From assembly GCA_037447655.1 (NCBI GenBank), contig JBBHKE010002290.1, positions 314,017-378,016 of the forward strand: DNA of 64,000 nt, in the 5' to 3' direction. Each line of letters starts with the position of its first letter. Position 1 is the first letter of the stretch. A program made the position numbers and the translations under genes. This DNA comes from Zygnema cylindricum. Lineage: Eukaryota > Streptophyta > Zygnematophyceae > Zygnematales > Zygnemataceae. The notes under the pieces were generated by a model, which worked only from the letters and a program-made list of their open reading frames with translations, searched no databases and was not told where the DNA came from. Of the stretch, positions 10,716 to 21,173 are shown piece after piece.

Positions 10716-11781
10716 AACACTTCCTGTTTTTCTGGTGGAGAAGATGATTGCAAGTCACTTTGAGCTAATGTAGATGCATTTTCTATTATTTCCTTGAAAA
10801 ACATGGGATTATCCGCTAAAAAGATATAATCAACACTTGGATTTTTCTTTTCATCTCTACAATGACTAAATACATCTAATCCTTTTCCCTCATCCTTCAT
10901 TATGATGTTTCTGGCTACCACAACTCTATTTCTCTTAATGTCATATACTTTATAACCCTCGGCATGATCATCATACCCTAAAAATATGCGTGGTATGCCT
11001 TTTGGCTCTAATTTCCATTTTTGTGGATCAATATCTAGCAAGAATATCTTACTTCCAAAAACTTTGAAGTGACTTACATCTTGTTTTTGTCCTGTCCACA
11101 TCTCGTAAGGTGTTTTATCCTTTGCTGCCCTTGTTTCTAGCCTGTTTCTCACATAAGCTGCACAATTCATAGCCTTTGCCCAAAATTTGAAATCTATGTC
11201 CATATCAGCCATCATTGTCCTAGCACACTCTGATATGGTCTTATTCATCCTCTCTGAAAAATGGTTTTGTTCTGGAGAATAAGGAACGGTTAGTTGACGT
11301 GAGATACCATGCAAATTTAGGATTTCTGCAATTTCATTAGAAATGTACTCCCCTCCATTATCAGATCTGAATCCCGCTATCTTTCTTTCATGCAAGTTTT
11401 CAACCCAAGCCTTATACTCCTTAAATTTTGAAAAAACTTCATTCTTACTTTTCAAAAAATAAACTGTAGTAAATCTACTATAGTTATCAGTAAAGGTAAG
11501 CATAAACTTAGCACCTCCCACAATGGATACCAAGATGGCCCCCATACATCTGAATAAATTAGTTCTAGCACCTTGCTACTTCTATGATCAGTTTGCAAAG
11601 GGAAAGGCAATTTATGAATTTTTCCCATTGCACAACCATCACATACATTTGATGCTGATTTTTGATTAATTTTTACACCTTCCACCATTTTTTGATTTAC
11701 CATCTTTTCTAATCTATTATAATTCACATGTCCTAAACATTTATGCCCTAAATCATAATCACTGATTACACTTGAGTACAT
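10619..11781 (-). pseudogene. pol: Copia integrase (copy B), frameshifted
   Basis: Two overlapping frames together give the integrase. At 11452-11781 lies the HHCC domain (HKCLGHVN ... CDGCAMGKIHKLPFP), and at 10619-11545 the core with RSDNGGEY and QNHFSERMNKT. At least one frameshift lies near 11500. The C-terminal copia region (FKVFGSKIF, IFLGYDDHAEGYKVYD) leads into the linker before RT. Downstream it continues where copy A is cut, at GLDVF. Confidence 0.85.
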
Positions 11782-12437
11782 AACATCATTGTTATTATCA
11801 TTTGCAAGATGAACCTATACAAATTGTTTCCTCCAGCAAATCCCTTTGCAGCTATTTTCCCATTCTTACTCACTGTTTTCTTTCCATTCTCAGATATAAT
11901 TTTAAAACCTTTCTTTTCTACCACTGACGTAGAGAAAAAAATTGTTTTAAAAGTTGGGACATGCAACACAACTTCCAAAACCCTTTTCACAGGTTTTCCC
12001 ACTACGTTCAATATAAGTGACACCCTCCCCTTTGCTTTTGACTCAACAAAGGTATCATCACTAAAATATATTTTGATGGGTGAAAAAGATTGAATACCCT
12101 CAAATAGATGGAGATTGCGACACATGTGGGCAGATGCACCGGATTCCAAAATCCATTCGTCTTCCTCCACGCCTTCCGTTGCTTGTGCCATTGTAAATTA
12201 TTTCTTTTCACTGTTGTCGAGAAAGCTGCTTATATCCTCCTCCTTAAGTTTGTTGAAAAGAGCACTTGGTCGTCCACCTGATTGAGAAGGAACCCGACTT
12301 TTTTCCCAACCAGAGCGAAAATTTCCTGTGGCTTTTGCTCTCTTGTAGGCATGACACATTCTGAACACATGCCCTTTTTCATCACAATAATAGCAAGTTA
12401 ATGGTGACTTTCTAGGACCACTACCTCTACCATGCTG
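11766..12437 (-). pseudogene. gag-pol: Copia zinc knuckle and protease (copy B)
   Basis: The minus strand encodes a CX2CX4HX4C zinc knuckle at about 12350-12400 matching copy A. After a stop near 12192 comes the protease frame with WILESGASAHMC, where the catalytic Asp of DSGAS reads Glu. The frame then continues to the integrase. Several stops and shifts show it is inactive. Confidence 0.8.
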
Positions 12438-13364
12438 ATATTTGAGTATTTTCTAGGTCTGTATTAGGATAATAAAAAAAGCTGAGGGGGTCTGCCTCTA
12501 ACTCCCCTCTCCAAGCCCCCACACTTGTTGTAGTCACTAAAGGCTGGATAGGGAGCTAGAGCCATGGCTGCCTAAGCTCTCTAGAGAAGACAGGGAGTAT
12601 ATTAGGTAGACTTACCAAAAGTTAGTTGACGGACCCAGGAATTGATCCTGGTACCTGCCATCCATCACTTTCCATTAGCCGTTAGCTCTAGCCGTTAAGT
12701 CTAGGAAACATATTACGATATATAGGGTTTAATAAATATATAAATTGTTACATGTAGATTAATTCGTTTAACGGCGAATAGATACTTAGTACATAGATAC
12801 AGTTTGATTTAGTACGCAGTACGGTATGCGGACAGAATGGATACTGCGCATTTGTTTCTATAGCGAAACAAATACCGCGCGTCGAATTTCAGCGGCTAGG
12901 ATTATAGCCGGTTTTGATCGGACGGTCGCGATAGGCGCTGCGATCACGGAAAAGGTACTTGCGGTTTTCATGGAAAAGGCACTAGCGTCGCGGATAGCGC
13001 NNNNNNNNNNGACTCTAGAATTACAACCCTCGGTAGTTTCGCCCAACTGCAAGGAATATCAGCCGGTTTCGAGGAGGCCGTTCTATCAAGTCGTAGTATC
13101 CTCTCTCACACCAGAGTTTTAGGGAGCCCTACCGGGGAGGGGACATAAATAAATAAAGTCTGACACACTTTCTAAAGGTAACGTGAAGCTTTAGTTTTTT
13201 ACGCTAGGGACTCGATAGAGGACACTTCTAGGATTATAGAGGGTAAGGAAGGAGGAGGAGTTCCACCCACTTAACCCCTCTAAGAACAGACCACCTCGAC
13301 TGTTTGACTTGGCCACTAACCGGGCACCTAGACGCAGAAGCCAGAGTTTTGTCAGGTTCTCTCA
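12438..13364 (+). repeat. Putative 5' LTR and leader of the gypsy element
   Basis: Copy B homology ends at about 12437 and non-coding sequence starting TGCTGATATTTGAG begins. It has a layout like the copia LTR at 2688: an ACTTGT(T/C)GTAGTCACT motif, then GCCATGGCTGCCT, then an antisense tRNA-like block ending in CCGTTAAGTCT (about 12626-12705), and an AATAAA-type signal near 13150. Assignment as the gypsy 5' LTR is by position only. The N gap at 13001-13010 and the lack of a 3' partner leave the end uncertain. Confidence 0.45.
13001..13010. other. Assembly gap (10 N)
   Basis: Ten N bases stand inside the LTR-like region. The true distance and even the correctness of this join are unknown. 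Confidence 0.98.
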
Positions 13365-14530
13365 TTGACGGCAACTTCTACCGAAGGAGAAGGCGGTTTT
13401 GAGACCGAAGACGCAGATCCACGGGCCAATCACCGGTTCAGTTTGTCAGCTCCACCAGACAAGAATCTCCCCAATTCACCCACCTTGAGGAGGAGGAAGG
13501 AATGGGAGATATTAGGATCTTCACAGGAGATAGCTCAGGGATCGCATTTTTTGATTTCGAAGTGCAATGGAAATCTTTCACACAGTCTGAAATAAATAAA
13601 TACAGGGAAGGGGCCATCCCGAGGGATTTTGAGACCACACTCTCTCCTATGATGCTGAACTATCTTGCCGGAGGAGCTTTGGCCGACTATAAGGAACGTC
13701 AACCCGCTTTGATGGCTCCCAACATTAAGATCTCAGATCTGGTTCTTGACGCCGAAGCCCTTGATGCTGCCGCTGACTTAGTTGCTGCCGCAGCCGTCTT
13801 TGTGACTGCCACTTTCACCATGGACGTGAAACTGCAGGCTAAAAAAAGAGCCTATGTTAACCACCTGCAGGCCGTGTAGGCCGTTGAGGCTGCTACCCGG
13901 ATGGTGGCCAATTTAACTCCTTGCACCGCTCTTCTGGATGCATAGAGAATCATTTATACAAAAGAAATGAAACGGCCATCAAGGAATTCACGGATTTTCG
14001 ATGTTTGGAGAATGAGACCCCGCAGACACTGTTTAATCGCCTCTCGAGCCTCTGTCAAAAAAACCAAGTTGTCTACAATTGACACCCCAGCCATGGCCAC
14101 AAAATATTACGTCGCTGTTCGGAATTCATTAAGACTAACGGAACAGGCAGCTCTCGACAATTGGAGTGCCGGTGAAGCCATCCACGACAAGAATCCAACG
14201 GCGCAAGAAATTTCATTGGCTGCCATGAAGTTATATGATCATTTTGTAAAAAACGAGGCCAGAGAAAAGGTTGTTACCGGCAAAGCGCGAGCCAACTTCG
14301 CAAGTTTCACGGGGGAATCCTCTCTTAACCAAAAGGAACAAGTAGAACTTCAAGCTTTGAGGAAGCTTAAAGGAAAACACGAAGCTGAGGCCCAACCAGA
14401 ACGTGCTATGGGGGCAGATGAAAAGGGTTAACCCGTACAACTGCTTGAACTGCAACCAACCTGGTCATGGGTGGAAACGATGCCCCAGGAAGCTCAACCT
14501 GGAACACGCTATCTAGCAAAAGGAGTTTGA
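13365..14530 (+). pseudogene. gag: Gypsy Gag with zinc knuckle (frameshifted)
   Basis: The frame MGDIRIFTGDSSGIAFFDFE starting at 13502 opens a Gag-like region that continues after frameshifts near 13880, 13970 and 14080. An ETPQTLFNRLSSL segment there is typical of gypsy capsid. A Gln/Glu-rich helix leads to the zinc knuckle CLNCNQPGHGWKRC (14442-14483, CX2CX4HX4C). A stop follows at about 14515. An upstream frame from 13365 has no recognisable match. Confidence 0.65.
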
Positions 14531-15898
14531 AAAGAACGGGCAAGGAAGACCAAGAAACAGCAGGAACGCAGACTCTGAGGAGGAGGAGGGGACCGCACGC
14601 CGATAACAAAAGAAACTTATAAACCTACTCCCGGCTCCGAAACCGCAAAAATGTCTCAATTTCAGCTGAGACAGATTAGACTTCCTAAATTTGATGATGT
14701 TCAAATCTCAAATGAATTAAGAGGGAAGTACACCACCGAAGGGTCAAAATGTGAAGCTTGTGGGTTTATTGGCCACAAAGAGGGGGAAGGTTTCCGGAAG
14801 AATTGGGTCCCAAAAGTAATGATGAAATATGTTTTGTTCACAAGCGAAGGGAAAATCGCCGTTAATCCTCTGCCATTGCAACTTTTGTATCCCTGGGGAC
14901 GTCGATCTCTTGATTAACCTGGACCAAGTAACATGACGCCGGAACATATCATCCAGCAGCAAAGCACTCAATTGGCTGCCATGGCAGCAATATTGGCTGC
15001 TCTCCGTTTGGGATCAAAGACCCGCACACCACCACCTTCAACGCACGCTTAGAAACTGCATCAACAAAAACAATAACTGCTACCAAAGCTAGCAGAGCTG
15101 GAACAGCAAACCACGACAAGTGGAGATGATGATGACCTCATGGGTTAGGATATGGAGCCTACGAAGGCTCATCATGCTCGGACATATCTGTCGGGAGCCT
15201 GGAACGTCGGAGTCGGGGACAATCGCAGACAACTCTGATTCACCATTGCTGCACAAAGAAAGGACAAATAGCCAATGGAAAAGGGATACCACAGCCGCAA
15301 TACCACCGGTCTTTTATCCTTCACACCGCGGGCTATGATATTGAATGGCGACATTGGGCTAGGTCTAAAACCAATCCTTCCACCTCCTCCGGTTCGAAAG
15401 AAACTTCCCTCGGTTTTGAAAGCTACAAGAATTCACAACTGAAAAAATAGATCTCAAACACTGAAACAGATCAGGAATGGTTCGATCAATAGTTGGCAGA
15501 ATGACCAACCGAAGATCCTCTAATTACACCTCCAACAGGGAACTCTGACGTAGAAGATGAAGAAGCAAAGGGGGGGGATAGGAGAAATCGAAAGAGGACT
15601 CACCCATTTCATTGCCAAAAGCTCACCATCCTTCTTCCAAACCGGCGGTTATATTAGTGCGACACCTGATGCCCTACGCCTTGACCCACGTCAAAAGGTT
15701 AGCTTTTTCCCACAATTTGTCCGGAGAAATCCCCATACAGGCACAAGGGGAAGAGATTCACATCAACAGGGAAAGGGTAGCGTTGGCAAAACCACCCAAG
15801 TCAGCCTTCATGTCCGCAAAACCAAAACTTCTATGGCAAATAGAGATTATAAAACACTATCGGTAGCTGTATTCTGAACAAGACAGGTAATTTTAAAC
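14531..15898 (+). pseudogene. Degenerate Gag-protease spacer of the gypsy element
   Basis: Short frames with many stops fill this stretch. One at 14651-14917 has a CEACGFIGHKEGEGF segment that looks like half a zinc-binding module. Proline-, serine- and acidic-rich pieces follow. I do not recognise a domain; by position it linked nucleocapsid to protease. Confidence 0.4.
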
Positions 15899-16287
15899 TT
15901 AATTGATACGGCGGGTATCACGAAGTCGTAGTGAATTCTAGAGCCCTTCCTAATCTCATTACCACTTCAGCATTGCAAAAAATGCCTAAGGAAATCAAGC
16001 CAGAAATCAGTCGCAGTCAAATATGCTTGAGTATGAGCAGTAGTGGGAGCCTACCAGTATATGGCATCATTAAAGCAATGCAAATTGAATTCGCGGATAA
16101 CGCTGGTCAACACGTTCATATTCAGCTTCCCTTCCTGGTAGTGGAAGGTAAGCTATCTAAAATTTTGTTGGGTATGGCCACATGGACAAGGTTGAACATG
16201 GAGCTGAGTATAAAGAAAGAACAAGTAACCGTTTCAGACCCGGAAAATCCCGAGGGCACCAAGGTAGTGGTTCCCTTGGATTTGTAG
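15899..16287 (+). pseudogene. pol: Retroviral-type aspartic protease of the gypsy element
   Basis: The active-site loop reads LIDTAGIT at 15899-15922 (Asp codon 15905-15907; usual D-T/S-G-A). A stop and frameshift follow, and the domain continues in the frame from 15931: NSRALPNLITTSAL, a beta-rich stretch (VYGIIKAMQIEF), and the flap-distal ILLGMATW motif, which corresponds to the usual (I/L)LG.(D/T)(F/W) near the C terminus. The enzyme would have cut the Gag-Pol polyprotein. It lies directly upstream of the methyltransferase. Confidence 0.65.
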
Positions 16288-16470
16288 AACCGGGGGAAAA
16301 TAACTGCTCTAGTGGCTAGATGTTATCCGGTGTATTCTGCATCCACCTCTTTAGAGCTGTTCGACGATTCCACCGATATCGCCAATTCCATCTAGCAATT
16401 CCCCATCTCCAAGCGGTGGGAAAGGGAGTATCAACGCAGATTCGGACATATCGCTACACTTCGGCGGAGA

Positions 16471-17780
16471 GTGGACAGGGGCTTTGCCACCATATCTTAC
16501 GGAACAGCAAAGCTCATCTTGCCCAAACTCCCAACGGTTCCTAACCTAGGGAGAGACTTCAACCGGCAAGTGGTGTCACTGGATATCCCGCCCTCAGTAC
16601 TCCGCATTCTCTCGCTATTTTTCGGCATTAGTTCCGACCTGGAAGCCGTCCTGATAGCGGGATACCAAGTAGAAACGTACTCGGCAGTTGAAATTGACCC
16701 AGGTGCCAGTGTAGTCAGTGAGCATCGACTGCAACAGCTGCACCAACTTTACCCACAGCAACTCCCGATGTCCGCCATGTCTAACTCCCACCGTACACTT
16801 CCCCAAAATGTATACCACATCACGAATTCACATTTGGAGAAGCTTGGAAGGGTACACTTGGTGATAGTTGGATGGCCTTGCCACGGGTATTCGTAAGCAG
16901 GACAGGGCAAAAGACACAAGGATATCCGTAGCAGAACATTTTTTCAAATGACTCGACTAATAATAGGGTTACAGGAACGCCAGGACACACCAATGGGGTA
17001 CGTATTGGAAAATGTTCACCCGACAGATGATAAGAGGAAACAGGTAGTCAACAGCTGGGACCAAGTGACCAAGGTTCGTGGGACTCCCATAGTATTTGAT
17101 GCAGCTCAGGTCGGGTCTCGAGCACACCGAGTTCAAGCTTATTGGACCAACCTGGTTGCTCTTCCTCTCTTGCAACAGCTGTTGAACACCCAGGTTCCGG
17201 ATCCCAACATCACAATTCAACAAATTCTCGGACCAGGGCGAATGGCCACCCCAGTAACCACAGCCGACCAAGTACCATTCTTCGGTTGCAATAAACCCGG
17301 AAATCCACGAAGGGCCTAACCAACCCTAGTATATTTCCCTAACAGCCATGCTTACAGGAAGGGTGCACCAGGGATCCACGAAAGGCCTAACCAACCCTAG
17401 TATATTTCCCCGGATTCCAACATCACAATTCAACAAATTCTTGGACCAGGGCGAATGGCCACCCCAATAACCACAGCTGACCAAACACCATTGTTCGGTT
17501 GCAATAAACTCGAAAATCCACGAAGGGCCTAACCAACCCTAGTATATTTCCTTAACAGCCATGCTTACAGGAAGGGTGCACCAAGGATAATTTTTGACAG
17601 GAAGACCGCTACGTGGACAGCACCAATTATTGAGGAACGAGAACAAGCAATGGGATTTCAATTGGCGACCACAGCAGCACCAAGGGACTCAGCCTCGAGA
17701 AGGTGCAGTATAATCAGGCAAAGTATGGATTCGAATGCAATTTCATGGGTAATGCGACATTCTCTGGCCTTCTCCAGCCT
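16471..17780 (+). pseudogene. Cytosine-5 DNA methyltransferase domain inside the gypsy pol
   Basis: The conserved C5-methyltransferase motifs appear in order. Motif I is LSLFFGISSDLEAV at about 16608 (AdoMet site; usual F.G.G partly changed). The following acidic strand is SAVEIDPGA. Motif IV is IVGWPCHGYS with the catalytic Cys codon at 16879-16881, motif VI is LENV (ENV 17008-17016), motif VIII is QVGSRAHRVQAYWTNL (about 17104-17150), and a motif X-like RRCSIIRQSMDSN lies near 17695-17740. The SRAHR...YW.N form of motif VIII is closer to DNMT3-like enzymes than to the QRR type. TAA stops at 16894-16896 and about 17318, and an internal 213-bp duplication, disable it. In life it would transfer methyl groups from AdoMet to cytosine C5. 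It sits in the same direction as, and between, protease and RT, so it was part of the polyprotein. Confidence 0.85.
17197..17589 (+). repeat. Tandem duplication of about 213 bp in the methyltransferase C-terminal region
   Basis: The block starting CCGGATCCCAACATCAC at 17197 recurs from about 17410 (CCGGATTCCAACATCAC) with the same following text, and both run to GGAAGGGTGCACCA. A third short partial copy (GATCCACGAAAGGCC) joins them. The copies differ mainly by C/T and G/A changes. The duplication falls between motif VIII and the motif X-like region. Confidence 0.88.
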
Positions 17781-17799
17781 CCAGTCCCCAGAATCACGA

Positions 17800-19040
17800 T
17801 CAACATACCTTCAAGCTCCACTGTTGTTGGCCAGGCAAGTAACACTACAGCTTGAGGGGGGGAGAAGGACAAGAAGGGAAAAATTCAGCAAATTATATTC
17901 AAGTGGCTCACTGCACCCACAAGTTCCCTTATTTGGGGGGAGCGGAGGCTTAGAACAAGACAGCATAGGGGAAGTTGTCAGCAGCAGCGTTTTAGCAGTC
18001 GAGCTTGGGATGGATCCACAGGTAGAACTAGAATTTGACATCTCCCTTTGGGGTCGGCCACTGGAAGCATTGGCGGCAGTGGAACCCGGGAAGATGGATT
18101 GGACTTTGGGGGAACAGCTAGACCCACAGCAAAAGGCCCGACTCTCAAAGTTGTTAGAAGAAAACGGGTAGGTGTTTTCCTGGTCTGACACGGATGTAGG
18201 GATTTTGGAAACCCCTTTTCGTATTGACCTGACCGACGAGACGGCGACTGTTTGGCAAACACAGTACCCTCTCAGCTTCAAAGAGAAGGAGTTCATCACA
18301 GCAAAGGTCAAGAATTTGGAGGATGCGGGGCTAGTGCAGGAAAGTACAGGGCTACATGGGTTTGCCTCTCCAACAGTGCTCCCGCCAAAGAAAAACTAAT
18401 CTGGGAAAACTATAAATTTCTTGAGGTGTGGGGACTATCGGATGCTAAACGCGACCACGGTTTTCGACCGCTATTCAATGCCCACCCCGGAATAAATCTT
18501 CGACTCTCTTGCTGGGGCCAACATTTACTCTACGTTGGATATGAAGAATGGGTTCCATCAGATTGCAATGGAGCCAAAGCATCGGGAGTGGACCATTTTT
18601 TGGGCCGGATCTAGGATATATAAATGGTTGTACATGCCATTTGGTCTCAAAAATGCACCTACCAAATTTCAAAGGGCCATGGACGAGGCTCTGCGAGGAA
18701 TTGATTGCGCACGATGTTACATCAACAATGTGATCATCTTCTCCAAGACCTTCGAAGAACACTTGGAGAATATACAGATCGTTCTCAGGGCTCTTCAAGC
18801 AGCGAGCTTCAAGGGTCACCCGGGGAAGGGCATTTTTGGGGTGCACAAAATCATCTATCTAGGTCATGAGGTGACTCTAGGGCCAGTGGGTCCCCACATG
18901 GTTAAGGTGGCAGCCTTTGACGCCCTTCAACCACCACAGGACATTTCTGATCTTCGCACTTTCCTAAGGCTGGCCAACTATTACCGGAGGTTTATCCCCG
19001 TATTTAGTAGCCTCGCCCAGCCATTGAATTTATTACTGAG
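17800..19040 (+). pseudogene. pol: Gypsy reverse transcriptase with lost catalytic aspartates (YINN)
   Basis: The N-terminal part has PFRIDLTDE, YPLSFKEKEFI, AGLVQEST and TVLPPKK. After frameshifts the domain continues through GDYRMLN, DRYSMPTPE, STLDMKNGFHQIAM with the first catalytic Asp intact, FWAGSRIYKWLYMPFGLKNAP, and CYINNVIIFSKTFEEHL. The RT active box YIDD reads YINN (18718-18729), so both catalytic Asp are Asn. The connection LRTFLRLANYYRRFIPVFS follows. Stops at about 18169, 18398 and 18499 also break it. Confidence 0.88.
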
Positions 19041-19052
19041 AAATGACGAAGA

Positions 19053-19560
19053 GTGGCATGGGCGGCAGAACATCAGACCGCTTTTCATTTTTTTAAGGAT
19101 TCCGTAAAGCAGCACCTCGTGCTTCCGATGTCGGATCACCAGCGCCCCTTCCTTCTTTATACTGATTGGAGTAGGTTCGGATTGGGAGTCGTGTTGGCTC
19201 AAGTTGACAATGCAAGGGTTGAGTTCTTGGTGGCTTACGCTAAGCGGAGTAATAACAGAGCTGAAAGGAACTACAGCAGTTACCATAAGGAGCTCTTGGC
19301 GGTCGTTTGGGCAATTCAGCATTTCCAGCCATGTTTATGCGGGATCCACTTCACCCTCATTACCGACCATCGGCCTCTGAAATAGATCATGGAAAACAGT
19401 AATTTAAGCGGCAAACTCGCTAGGTGGGTTTTGATCCTGCAGGAATACGATTTGAGCATCATCCACCAGGCAGGAGAGATTCACGGGAATGCCGACGGAC
19501 TCAGCCAAAACCTCGACCCCTCCACATTGGATTCTACTGGGGAGCGGCATGATGAGGATT
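19053..19560 (+). pseudogene. pol: Gypsy RNase H
   Basis: The motifs LLYTDWSRFGLGVVLAQ, YHKELLAVVWAIQHF and LITDHRPLK give the D-E-D residues of retroviral RNase H. They are followed by LARWVLILQEYDLSIIHQAG and NADGLSQN, the usual end of gypsy RNase H. One stop separates ITDHRPLK from the next segment at about 19384. The enzyme would degrade the RNA strand of the RNA-DNA hybrid. Confidence 0.85.
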
Positions 19561-19844
19561 CGGAGATCAGTTTGGGACTGATACGAGCCTCCTCTGCTTT
19601 TATTTGGCTTCCCCTAGCTGGGGGGGGAATATCCACCTTTGCTACCATCGTTGAAAGACAGGCACCCATAGGGGCCGGACGGAGAGATATATGGAATGAC
19701 TCCGATAATCTATAATCCATCCAGCAGGGATCTCCACTTCCCCACTTGGCTGGTGCTCAATTATCACGTGTGCAGACACGAATGGCGTCATATGATTGGG
19801 ACCGGTGAATTTTCCTCCGGAAATGGGCTGACGGAACGAGGAAG

Positions 19845-20720
19845 GTGGTTCCTGCACCCGCAGATCGAGAAACTCTAGTTTCCCGCCTCCATCAGCAATG
19901 CGGGCACTTCGGGCAGAAAAAGACCACTTTTTTGGTCACAAGATCTTATTGGTGGCATGGGTTGTGGGCCCAAGTCAATAGGATTGTACATACTTGCTCT
20001 TCATGCGATCGAGTTAAGGCAATTTTTGATAAAAAGGGCGGAACTGAGCTTCACTCTCTTCCCATCCGGGGAATGTTTTATCGATGGTCTTTATTTCTTT
20101 TGGGACCTCTTCCAACCAATAGGCGGGGGAACCATTTTGTACTGATCATGATTGAATATTTTTTGAAATGGATCGAGTTGGTGGTGTTGCCTCGGAAGGA
20201 ATCTAAGTCAATTGCAGACGCCTTTTTAAAGAGGGTATTGTCATAATTTGGGGAACCAGCAGAGGTTCTCACCGACGAGGGATCTGTATTTGCCGTAAAA
20301 TTTACTAACCTTCTGGAGAAGTGCCTCATTGACCACCGGCTTACTTGCCGAGACCACCCACAGGCCGACGGTTTGTTCGAAAGGTGCGTACACACAGTGA
20401 AGCGGTCACTACGAAAATATGTCGTGGAAGAAGATGTGGGGGAATGAACAAAAAGGTGCCATGGATAGCAATGGGATACCGATTTAGCAAGCAGGCCTCC
20501 CTCCATTCCTATAGCCCTTTCTTTATTCTTTTTGGCCGACATCCCATCCTCCTTGGAGCTGCATCGGCTTTGGCCATTGTACTCCCGGAAATGGAAAATC
20601 GGGGGACGGTAAAGAAGCTAATTGCCGACAGGGCCATGGATTTCAGCAGGAAATGCCTCTGGCTATGGGCAGTTTACAGGCTGCTCAGCACAGGATCAGC
20701 TTTGGTATTCCCAACGCAGG
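19845..20720 (+). pseudogene. pol: Gypsy integrase, degenerate
   Basis: The zinc domain reads LHQQCGHFG ... HTCSSCDRVK (HX4H and CX2C). The core begins WSLFLLGPLPT, where the first catalytic Asp expected before LLGPLP is Phe. It then has RGNHFVLIMIEYFLKWIE, EVLTDEGSVF with the second Asp, and HPQADGLFERCVHTVKRSL with the catalytic Glu. The frame is broken at about 20244 and 20445. The C-terminal part (DCMYRMQQKKGTFDISAG) leads into the PHD finger. Confidence 0.82.
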
Positions 20721-20934
20721 AGCGGTAATTATGTCCCTCAGCAACATCGGTTCTTGCCAAGGGATTGCATGTATCGTATGCAGCAGAAAAAAGGCACTTT
20801 CGACATTTCAGCCGGACGGGTGATTCTTAAAATAGTGGAGGTTTCTAACAAAGGGGTTTTGACCTTGAAAGGAAAAGATGGCCGTAGGATTAAGGAAAAC
20901 CAGATTAATGTGGCTCTTTGCCATCTAACGAGGG

Positions 20935-21144
20935 TTGGAAGACGAACCCACTTTCCACCTCACTTACTTTGTAGATCCACCCCCATGTTCCGTAGCCTGC
21001 AACGAGTCTTCTGTGCCCGGATTCTTGTCCATGTGTGATCACTATCATCAAGGGTGGCACGACGTCTGCCTACCCTCCACTTGGGAGGCCCGCTCTCCCA
21101 CCGCAAGTTTGTGGTTCTGTGGGGACTGCGAATTTGGCGGCTAA
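20935..21144 (+). pseudogene. PHD-type zinc finger at the C-terminal end of the gypsy pol
   Basis: The core spans 20986-21129. Ligand spacing is C-SVA-C, then MCDHYHQGWHDVCL, then WFCGDC: C4HC3 order with the typical CD.C..GWH..CL and W.C..C signatures. The fourth ligand Cys reads Tyr (CDHY instead of CDxC), a single G-to-A type change, and the first pair is spaced by three residues rather than two. PHD fingers commonly read histone H3 tails. Here the domain takes the place where chromoviruses carry a chromodomain and may have guided integration. The frame ends at TAA 21142-21144, just before the polypurine tract. Confidence 0.72.
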
Positions 21145-21173
21145 TTGATCTTAACCTCTTAATCACTCAGGAC

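Larger units (their letters stand above)
9374..12437 (-). mobile_element. Ty1/copia relic, copy B, inverted relative to copy A
   Basis: Read on the minus strand it runs zinc knuckle, protease, integrase, RT and RNase H, and is cut at both ends. It starts in the Ser/Gly linker of Gag at about 12437 and stops at KLQKVT in RNase H at 9374. It belongs to the family of copy A but keeps the integrase catalytic Glu (FSERMNK) that copy A has lost. It has several frameshifts and stops and a deletion in RT. Its left end joins the 3' LTR of the central element and its right end joins an LTR-like sequence. Confidence 0.9.

Noticed and set aside
16288-16470. Separate gene between protease and methyltransferase
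   Set aside because: The short frame at 16320-16544 overlaps the methyltransferase frame and has no domain. It is a degraded linker.
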